NCBI GenBank assembly: GCA_003155465.1 | Contig: PMCR01000565.1 | Coordinates: 1-11,371 of the forward strand | Direction: 5' to 3' | Length of the DNA stretch: 11,371 bases | Source of the DNA: Myxococcales bacterium | GTDB lineage: Bacteria > Myxococcota > Polyangia > Fen-1088 | In this document: one piece after another, positions 8,300 to 11,371 of the stretch | How positions within the stretch are numbered: the stretch's first letter is position 1 | Layout: the number at the start of each line of letters is the position of its first letter | Notes under the pieces: model-generated | Told to the model about the DNA's origin: nothing | Seen by the model: the letters and a program-made list of their open reading frames with translations, nothing else | The model's database searches: none | Translations under genes and position numbers: made by a program

Positions 8300-8302
8300 C
8301 CG
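8284..8302 (+). terminator. Palindrome at the end of the lipoprotein gene
   Basis: CACGGCGCCGTG (8287-8298) is a perfect 12-bp palindrome that overlaps the lipoprotein stop codon. With flanking CGG and CCG and one bulged A it can form a 7-bp hairpin with a GCGC loop. No T-run follows, so intrinsic termination is doubtful; it could aid Rho termination or mRNA stability. It sits at the boundary between the pil unit and the next promoter, which is why it is listed. Confidence 0.3.
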
Positions 8303-8321
8303 AGCCATCCCGTTGCCGCTA

Positions 8322-8351
8322 TTGACACGCCCGGCTTCGAGTGGCTAGAAG
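8322..8351 (+). promoter_or_regulatory. Sigma-70-type promoter for the Roadblock-aroQ-accBC unit
   Basis: TTGACA (8322-8327) matches the -35 consensus exactly and is followed after 18 nt by TAGAAG (8346-8351), a 4/6 match to the -10. Transcription would start near 8358, only about 6 nt before the ATG at 8364, which has no Shine-Dalgarno. The first mRNA would then be nearly leaderless. It lies in the 64-nt gap after the lipoprotein gene, where a new unit is expected. Confidence 0.55.
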
Positions 8352-8363
8352 CCAACCGCAAGC

Positions 8364-8723
8364 ATGTTCCGCGATACCCTTCAGAAAATGGTGGACCGCC
8401 TCGATGGGGGGGTGGCTGGGATCCTGATGGGTCTTGACGGCATCGCGGTTGACCTCTACAGCCGGGAGAAGGCCGACGGGATCGACATTCAAACCGTGGG
8501 CATGGAGCTGGCCCACGCGCTTGCGCAGATGGGCAAGGCGGTCGAGCGGCTAGACTTGGGCCGGGCGGCCGAAATCACTCTGCGGACCGAGAAGTTGGTG
8601 ATTCTAGTGTACTTGCTGAGCGAGGAATACTTCATCGCCTGTGCCGTGCGCCCAGACGCGAGCTTCGGCAAGGCGCGCTATTTGATGCGCCTGGCGGCTC
8701 CCCAGATCCGGGCCGAGCTGTGA
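8364..8723 (+). CDS. Roadblock/LC7 domain protein (MglB-like fold)
   Basis: This 119-aa protein has the size and pattern of a single Roadblock/LC7 domain. There is an N-terminal helix (MFRDTLQKMVDRLDG), then a strand and turn GVAGILMGLDGIAVDLY (17-33), a helix (about 45-61), two strands (about 65-72 and 75-84), a strand EYFIACAVRP and a final helix. Such proteins dimerise and often act as GTPase-activating or scaffold partners of small Ras-like GTPases; MglB in gliding and pilus polarity is the known bacterial example. No GTPase gene is visible here. The start is chosen because the first helix is typical of the family, although no Shine-Dalgarno is present. The stop overlaps the aroQ GTG by 4 nt. 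The fold is fairly sure; the cellular role is unknown, and its tie to aroQ and accBC may be only transcriptional. Confidence 0.85.
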   Translation: MFRDTLQKMVDRLDGGVAGILMGLDGIAVDLYSREKADGIDIQTVGMELAHALAQMGKAVERLDLGRAAEITLRTEKLVILVYLLSEEYFIACAVRPDASFGKARYLMRLAAPQIRAEL

Positions 8724-9277
8724 GCTCCAAGCGGACATCTTTGCCGGTCATCGTGGTCCTGCACGGCCCGAACTTGAACCTGCTCGGTTCACGAGAACCC
8801 GCTATCTACGGTCACACCACGCTGGCGGAAATCGACAATGGCTTGCAGATTCGGGGGCGTGAGCTGGGACTGCTGGTGCAGACCTTCCAGTCAAACGACG
8901 AGGGCGCCCTCATCGATCGCGTGCAGCAGGCGCGGGGTCAGGCCAGTGGTTTCATCATCAACGCTGGCGGGCTTACCCATACCAGCGTATCTCTGCGGGA
9001 TGCCATCGCCGCCGTCGCCCTGCCGACCGTGGAGGTCCACCTGTCCAACCTTGCCGCGCGCGAGGCGTTTCGCCATCGCTCTTTGCTGGCCCCGGTTTGC
9101 CTCGGCCAGATTGCCGGGCTCGGTCCCGTGGGCTACCGTCTTGCGCTCGAAGCACTGGCGCACCACCTGACCGCAAGCCAGCCGGGGCAGCCGGCGTCGT
9201 CGCATGATGGTGAACCGTCTTCCGCAAAGCCACGCTCTGCGGTCGCCTCGCCGAAGAAAGGAAATCCCACCCGATGA
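8720..9277 (+). CDS. aroQ: Type II 3-dehydroquinate dehydratase AroQ
   Basis: AroQ converts 3-dehydroquinate to 3-dehydroshikimate, the third step of the shikimate pathway, as a cytoplasmic dodecamer. The GTG start overlaps the preceding stop. Family motifs are all present: HGPNLNLLGSREPAIYG (15-31), with the catalytic Arg25 and Tyr30, FQSNDEG (56-62), INAGGLTHTS (80-89), with Asn81 and His87, and EVHLSN (105-110), with His107, followed by Arg118. These match the Mycobacterium tuberculosis enzyme with a constant offset of 6. Asp60 stands where many enzymes have His or Ser. At 185 aa it exceeds the usual 140-150; the last 35 residues are a Ser/Pro/Lys-rich tail that looks disordered. The stop overlaps the accB start (ATGA, 9274-9277). 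An aroQ-accB-accC order also occurs in Pseudomonas. Confidence 0.97.
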   Translation: MSSKRTSLPVIVVLHGPNLNLLGSREPAIYGHTTLAEIDNGLQIRGRELGLLVQTFQSNDEGALIDRVQQARGQASGFIINAGGLTHTSVSLRDAIAAVALPTVEVHLSNLAAREAFRHRSLLAPVCLGQIAGLGPVGYRLALEALAHHLTASQPGQPASSHDGEPSSAKPRSAVASPKKGNPTR

Positions 9278-9807
9278 GTAAAGCCAAGGCCCCCGTTCGG
9301 AAGGACGAGAAGAAGTCCTCGTCTTGCTGTTGTGAGGAGCCGCCACGCGCGCTCGGGCCCGAGGAACTCGCCAGCGTGCGAGAACTGGCCGAAATTGCCA
9401 CCGAGTTTGATTTGGCTGAACTGGATGTTGACTCCTGCGGTGGAATTCGCGTCGTGCGCCGTCAGGCGGGTGGCGGTGCGGCCGCGACCTCAGCGCCCGC
9501 CGCGCCTCCCTTGCCCCCGCCTGCGCCAGCTCCGGCGGTCGAAAAGCCGGACAAGCCCGCCGAGAACGGCGTGCTCCTCACCTCGCCTTTCGTGGGCACT
9601 TTCTACCGCGCGCCGGCACCCGAGGCGCCGCCGTTCGTGGAAGGCGGACAAGCCGTGCGCAAGGGACAAGTCGTGTGCATCGTCGAAGCCATGAAGCTGA
9701 TGAACGAAATCGAATCCGAATTCGACGGCAAGATCCTCGAGATTCTGGTGAAAAACGCGGAACACGTCGAGTATGGGCAACCCCTGTTCCGCATCGAAAA
9801 GGCCTAG
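9274..9807 (+). CDS. accB: Biotin carboxyl carrier protein of acetyl-CoA carboxylase
   Basis: AccB carries the biotin that AccC carboxylates and the AccAD transferase uses to make malonyl-CoA. The 177-aa protein has a Lys/Ser/Cys-rich N-terminal extension (1-26, with three consecutive Cys at 18-20) and the usual N-terminal helical/strand region (about 31-63, [19 protein letters not shown] onward). A Pro/Ala hinge follows (about 69-95), then the biotinyl domain (100-177). [11 protein letters not shown] (104-114) is the BCCP 'thumb' region. Biotin attaches to Lys141 in EAMKLMNE. The ATG overlaps the aroQ stop, and AAAGGA (9257-9262) is a slightly distant Shine-Dalgarno. The Cys cluster is not a normal BCCP feature; its role is unknown. 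Confidence 0.97.
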   Translation: MSKAKAPVRKDEKKSSSCCCEEPPRALGPEELASVRELAEIATEFDLAELDVDSCGGIRVVRRQAGGGAAATSAPAAPPLPPPAPAPAVEKPDKPAENGVLLTSPFVGTFYRAPAPEAPPFVEGGQAVRKGQVVCIVEAMKLMNEIESEFDGKILEILVKNAEHVEYGQPLFRIEKA

Positions 9808-9813
9808 AACGAT

Positions 9814-9875
9814 CTCACCACGGAAGCCGCAAATCTTGCCTCCGGCTCTGTGTCCTTTGTGCCCTCTGTGGTGAG
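9814..9875 (+). repeat. Intergenic palindromic repeat between accB and accC
   Basis: CTCACCAC (9814-9821) pairs exactly with GTGGTGAG (9868-9875). The stem extends inward through GGA against TCT with one G-T wobble, giving about 11 bp. GCCG (9827-9830) and CGGC (9843-9846) can form an inner stem. The right half (9846-9875) closely follows the sequence CTCTGTGTCC..TGTGCC..TCTGTGGTGA, which I know as a widespread intergenic repeat in many bacterial genomes. Read in frame with accC it gives the false peptide [10 protein letters not shown], a typical sign of this repeat. It begins 6 nt after accB and ends 18 nt before the accC start. Confidence 0.7.
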
Positions 9876-9893
9876 TACGAAAGCACGACCACC

Positions 9894-11216
9894 GTGTTCA
9901 AGAAAGTACTGATAGCCAACCGTGGCGAAATCGCCCTGCGCGTGATTCGCGCCTGTCGCGACATGGGAATCCGATCGGTCGCGGTCCATTCCACCGCTGA
10001 CGCCGATGCGCTGCACGTCCGTTTCGCGGATGAGAAGGTGTGCATCGGTCCGCCCCCAGCGCGCCAGAGCTACAACAACGTCCCCGCCCTGATCAGCGCG
10101 GCCGAGGTGACCGGCGCCGACGCCATCCACCCGGGCTACGGATTTCTGGCCGAGAATGCCGAGTTCGCCGAAGTCGTCCAGAAGTGCGGCCTGCATTGGA
10201 TCGGCCCCCAGCCTGAGCTGATGCGCCTCATGGGCGACAAGGTGTCCGCGCGCAGAGCGATGGAAGTCGCAGGCGTTCCGGTGGTCCCAGGTTCGTCCAT
10301 CATCGAAAGCGACCGACAGGCAGAAGAGGCGGTGGAACGCATCGGGTTGCCTGTGCTCATCAAGGCGACAGGTGGCGGTGGTGGTCGGGGCATGAAGATC
10401 GTGGAGGACAAGTCGCGACTCTTCACCCAGTTGGCCTCAGCCCGGGCCGAGGCCCAGGCCGGGTTCAACAACCCCGCGGTCTACCTGGAGCGCTACATTG
10501 GTCAGCCTCGCCACATCGAGGTGCAGGTTCTGGGCGACGGCTCCACGGCCATCGCCATGGGCGAGCGCGAGTGCTCCATCCAGCGCCGACACCAGAAACT
10601 GATCGAGGAGGCACCGTCGGTGGCACTCGACGACGCACGACGTGTCGAGCTGCTGCGCACCGCGCGCAAGGCCACCGCGGCCATCGGCTACCGCACGGTT
10701 GGCACCCTGGAGTTCCTGCTCGACGAGGGGAAGCACTTCTACTTCATCGAAATGAACACGCGCATCCAGGTCGAGCACACGGTCACCGAGGCGGTCTTTG
10801 GCGTGGATCTGGTGCGGGAGCAGATGAGGCTGGCCGCCGGTGATCAGCTGCGTTTTCCCCCGGATATGCGGCCGCGCGGCCACGCGATCGAGGTTCGCAT
10901 CAACGCGGAGGATCCTGTCACCTTCGCTCCCTCGCCCGGGCTCATCACTGCGCTCAACCTCCCCGGCGGACCAGGCGTGCGCGTAGATACCCATATTTAC
11001 GCCCACTATCGCGTCCCCCCCTACTACGACTCGCTGCTGGCCAAGTTGATCGTGCATGGGGAGAACCGCCATGTGGCCCTGGCCAGGATGCGTCGGGCTT
11101 TGGGCGAGGTGGTGGTGGAGGGCATCAAGACCAACGTCGAGCTTCACAAGCGGGTCATCGACCACCCGGACTTCATCGCCGGTCACTTCGATACGCACTT
11201 TCTCGAACGTCTCTGA
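9894..11216 (+). CDS. accC: Biotin carboxylase subunit of acetyl-CoA carboxylase
   Basis: AccC is the ATP-grasp enzyme that carboxylates biotin on AccB. From GTG 9894 the protein has 440 aa and begins [20 protein letters not shown], the canonical AccC start. The frame stays open to 9675, but that stretch is antisense-like overlap with accB plus the intergenic repeat and is rejected. Lys157 precedes the Gly-rich ATP loop (160-164, then RGMK). [12 protein letters not shown] and [11 protein letters not shown] carry the metal and substrate residues Glu286, Asn288, Arg290, Gln292, Val293 and Glu294, each two less than in E. coli. EHTVTE replaces the common EHPVTE, as in pyruvate carboxylases. No Shine-Dalgarno is seen near the GTG. 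The carboxyltransferase genes accA and accD are not in the window. Confidence 0.97.
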   Translation: MFKKVLIANRGEIALRVIRACRDMGIRSVAVHSTADADALHVRFADEKVCIGPPPARQSYNNVPALISAAEVTGADAIHPGYGFLAENAEFAEVVQKCGLHWIGPQPELMRLMGDKVSARRAMEVAGVPVVPGSSIIESDRQAEEAVERIGLPVLIKATGGGGGRGMKIVEDKSRLFTQLASARAEAQAGFNNPAVYLERYIGQPRHIEVQVLGDGSTAIAMGERECSIQRRHQKLIEEAPSVALDDARRVELLRTARKATAAIGYRTVGTLEFLLDEGKHFYFIEMNTRIQVEHTVTEAVFGVDLVREQMRLAAGDQLRFPPDMRPRGHAIEVRINAEDPVTFAPSPGLITALNLPGGPGVRVDTHIYAHYRVPPYYDSLLAKLIVHGENRHVALARMRRALGEVVVEGIKTNVELHKRVIDHPDFIAGHFDTHFLERL

Positions 11217-11226
11217 CTCATCGCTC

Positions 11227-11250
11227 ATGTGGTACGCCGACTTACCACAT
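11227..11250 (+). terminator. Hairpin just after accC, possible terminator
   Basis: ATGTGGTA (11227-11234) pairs perfectly with TACCACAT (11243-11250) around an 8-nt loop, starting 11 nt after the accC stop. No T-run follows, so it is not a textbook intrinsic terminator. Its place fits transcript-end formation or mRNA protection. Confidence 0.4.
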
Positions 11251-11283
11251 CATCCGCAAATTTCGGTCCACGCCTTTACAGGT

Positions 11284-11299
11284 TTACCGTATGCGGTAA
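11284..11299 (+). promoter_or_regulatory. Inverted repeat TTACCG-N4-CGGTAA, candidate operator
   Basis: This 16-bp inverted repeat with a 4-nt centre has the form of a dimeric regulator site. It lies just downstream of TTTACA (11275-11280), a possible -35, and ahead of the gene that seems to start at 11324. The matching -10 is poor (TAACAC, 11297-11302, 16-nt spacer). The role as operator is inference; an RNA hairpin is the alternative. Confidence 0.4.
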
Positions 11300-11323
11300 C
11301 ACTGATAGGTCGGACCTGGCCAG

Positions 11324-11371
11324 TTGGTAACCAAGAAAGACAAGAACCTCGCAGCAGCGCAGAAGTACCTA
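11324..11371 (+). CDS. Probable start of a new gene, 3' truncated (perhaps TPR protein)
   Basis: An open frame begins at TTG 11324 after an in-frame TAG (11306-11308) and runs to the window end, giving MVTKKDKNLAAAQKYL. The Lys-rich start followed by AAAQKYL resembles the beginning of tetratricopeptide-repeat proteins common in deltaproteobacteria, but 16 residues are too few to be sure. No ATG or GTG is available and no clear Shine-Dalgarno precedes the TTG. The start sits on an 11-bp palindrome, TTGGT-A-ACCAA (11324-11334). Confidence 0.4.
   Translation, partial: MVTKKDKNLAAAQKYL

Noticed and set aside
9675..9893. N-terminal extension of AccC by 73 residues
   Set aside because: It overlaps the accB biotinyl domain out of frame and then reads the intergenic repeat. 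The canonical AccC start [13 protein letters not shown] is at 9894.
1..11371. CRISPR array, insertion sequence, integrase, toxin-antitoxin, tRNA or rRNA
   Set aside because: No regular spaced repeats, transposase motifs, RNA gene signatures or small paired ORFs could be supported.

Overview
The window is high-GC, densely coded DNA with every recognisable gene on the + strand. It reads as a chromosomal stretch from a Gram-negative with type IV pili, most likely a deltaproteobacterium in the broad sense (Myxococcota or relatives). The reasons are an NtrC-type regulator next to pilMNOPQ, a very large AMIN-domain PilQ, a Cys-rich lipoprotein and a Roadblock/LC7 protein. The lineage is inferred from gene content and protein style; no search was possible.

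Region 1 (1-951) is the C-terminal part of a sigma-54-dependent activator, cut by the window edge inside its Walker A motif. Region 2 (1056-7389) is the type IV pilus alignment and secretin operon pilM-pilN-pilO-pilP-pilQ. All junctions are 4-nt start/stop overlaps or a 1-nt gap, so translation is probably coupled. PilM (cytoplasmic, actin-like) binds the INLLP tail of PilN. PilN and PilO are inner-membrane partners, PilP bridges the periplasm, and PilQ forms the outer-membrane pore. PilQ is the oddest protein here: 1157 aa, with about 300 residues of Ala/Glu/Arg-rich predicted coiled coil between two AMIN domains. A 287-aa Cys-rich lipoprotein of unknown function follows 46 nt later (7436-8299).

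Region 3 (8364-11216) is a second unit that starts at a good sigma-70-like promoter (8322-8351). It holds a Roadblock/LC7 protein, aroQ (type II 3-dehydroquinate dehydratase), accB (biotin carboxyl carrier protein) and accC (biotin carboxylase). It therefore combines a shikimate-pathway step with the first step of fatty acid synthesis. The first three genes overlap by 4 nt each. accB and accC are separated by 86 nt holding a palindromic repeat of a widespread 'CTCTGTGTCC...GTGGTGA' type, whose read-through gives a false N-terminal extension of AccC.

Region 4 (11217-11371) is intergenic, with several inverted repeats built on GGTAA/TTACC. A probable new gene begins at a TTG codon at 11324 and runs off the window.

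I see no CRISPR array, insertion sequence, tRNA or rRNA. Most of the window is conserved housekeeping and pilus machinery. The candidates for novelty are the PilQ coiled-coil insert, the lipoprotein, the accB-accC repeat and the palindromes after accC.
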